Assembly (NCBI GenBank): GCA_900548905.1
Contig: URMK01000019.1
Span: 38,544 to 102,543, forward strand
DNA: 64,000 nucleotides
Reading direction: 5' to 3'
Source: an uncultured Lachnospiraceae bacterium
GTDB lineage: Bacteria; Bacillota; Clostridia; Lachnospirales; Lachnospiraceae
Part shown: positions 63,357 through 64,000 of the stretch, piece by piece
Position numbering within the stretch: position 1 is the stretch's first letter
Layout: every line of letters starts with the position of its first letter
Made by a program: the position numbers and the translations under genes
Notes under the pieces: model-generated
The model's database searches: none
Seen by the model: the letters and a program-made list of their open reading frames with translations, nothing else
Told to the model about the DNA's origin: nothing

Positions 63357-63920
63357 TTAAATCAGACCAACCAGATCCAGGCTGGGTTTCAGGGTCTGTG
63401 CCCCGGGCTGCCACTTAGCAGGGCATACCTGATCGCCATGCTCCGCCACAAACTGGGAGGCCTGGACGCGGCGGAAAAGCTCCTCCGCATTTCTTCCCAC
63501 ATTGCCGGCAATCACTTCGTATGCGACGATCTTTCCTTCCGGGTTCACAATAAAGCTTCCTCTCTCCGCCAGACCGTCCTCTTCAATCAGGACATCAAAA
63601 CTCTTTGCCAGCCTGCCTGTGGGATCCGCCAGCATGGGATAACGGATTTTCTTGATCGTATCGGACGCGTCATGCCAGGCTTTATGAACAAAGTGCGTAT
63701 CACAGGAAACACTGTAAATCTCACAGCCGATTTCCCGGAAGCTGTCATATTTGCCTGCCAAATCCTCCAGCTCCGTAGGACATACAAAGGTAAAGTCTGC
63801 GGGATAAAAGAAAAATACCGCCCATTTTCCAAGGACATCCTCCTTTGTCACCGCCTTAAATTCTCCGTTCACATAAGCCTGTACTGCAAATTCATCAATT
63901 TCCTTATTAATCAAAGACAT
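63357..63920 (-). CDS. ahpC: Peroxiredoxin AhpC
   Basis: A 187-residue typical 2-Cys peroxiredoxin that reduces hydrogen peroxide and organic hydroperoxides. The peroxidatic Cys47 lies in DFTFVCPTE and the resolving Cys166 in GDQVCPAKW. AGGAGG precedes the ATG. First gene of a pair with the reductase-like flavoprotein, its likely electron donor. The upstream 80 bases to the window end show no clear PerR box. Confidence 0.95.
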   Translation of the reverse strand: MSLINKEIDEFAVQAYVNGEFKAVTKEDVLGKWAVFFFYPADFTFVCPTELEDLAGKYDSFREIGCEIYSVSCDTHFVHKAWHDASDTIKKIRYPMLADPTGRLAKSFDVLIEEDGLAERGSFIVNPEGKIVAYEVIAGNVGRNAEELFRRVQASQFVAEHGDQVCPAKWQPGAQTLKPSLDLVGLI

Positions 63921-64000
63921 CTTGTTTTCCTCCTGTCTGTCAATAGGTAACAGTTCAGACGGCCCCTTGTGTCCTGTGGCATCCCCCTCCCCTCCTTTTC

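Overview
The window looks like a chromosomal segment of a Gram-positive gut-type Clostridia, most plausibly a Lachnospiraceae member. The reasons are strong AGGAGG-type ribosome binding sites, Bacillus/Clostridium-style LplA/LplB/LplC sugar ABC transporters with lipoprotein binding proteins, YesM/YesN-type two-component systems, a MinCDE set with a Clostridia-type MinC, and no SusC/D genes. The species cannot be fixed from sequence alone. Most of the window is accessory carbohydrate-use capacity: five binding-protein/permease modules, each next to or fused into an operon with glycoside hydrolases (GH).

Layout. (1) 204-9128, minus: YesN/YesM two-component system, binding protein, MalF/MalG-type permeases and a GH127 beta-L-arabinofuranosidase. 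(2) 9361-21596: LplB-LplC-binding protein operon (minus), a divergent response regulator and histidine kinase (plus), then a clan GH-G-like glycosidase, an NAD-dependent epimerase and a second GH127-type enzyme. The last three sit behind a perfect sigma-A promoter and a leader of about 330 nt packed with stem-loops. (3) 21743-26555: esterase, small P-loop kinase, AraC regulator, a heptad-repeat coiled-coil protein and the minCDE operon. (4) 26620-32678: alpha-galactosidase (GH27), small Cys protein, binding protein, LplB, LplC, with a divergent AraC regulator. (5) 32864-38407: an orphan lipoprotein, leucyl aminopeptidase, YitT-like membrane protein and a large double-transglutaminase protein. 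(6) 38448-45824: membrane-anchored AraC regulator and a binding protein/LplB/LplC/alpha-L-fucosidase (GH29) operon. (7) 46197-58120: monoacylglycerol-lipase-like hydrolase, a binding protein/LplB/LplC/alpha-L-rhamnosidase (GH78) operon, a second GH78-like enzyme and a divergent AraC regulator. (8) 58121-60201: an AT-richer island with a type I toxin-antitoxin locus, a broken XRE antitoxin gene and an acetyltransferase fused to a Cys-rich domain. (9) 60240-63920, minus: peroxiredoxin, a thioredoxin-reductase-like flavoprotein with a C-terminal AhpF-type redox domain, and enolase.

How it works together. Each sugar module appears to import a plant-type oligosaccharide (arabinofuranosides, alpha-galactosides, fucosides, rhamnosides). 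The glycosidases carry no obvious signal peptides, so hydrolysis is probably cytoplasmic. Control is local: two-component pairs, AraC regulators and a membrane-bound AraC sit beside their targets. In four modules a stem-loop lies between the binding-protein gene and the first permease gene, as expected for making more binding protein than permease.

Most interesting for follow-up: the multi-hairpin leader at 16808-17036, a two-box motif repeated at 12956 and 17049 on either side of the response regulator/kinase pair, the type I toxin locus at 58261-58609 with mirror-image 5' repeats, and divergent promoters at 56885-56936 that share one -10 region. All statements rest on reading the sequence; no database search or folding program was run.
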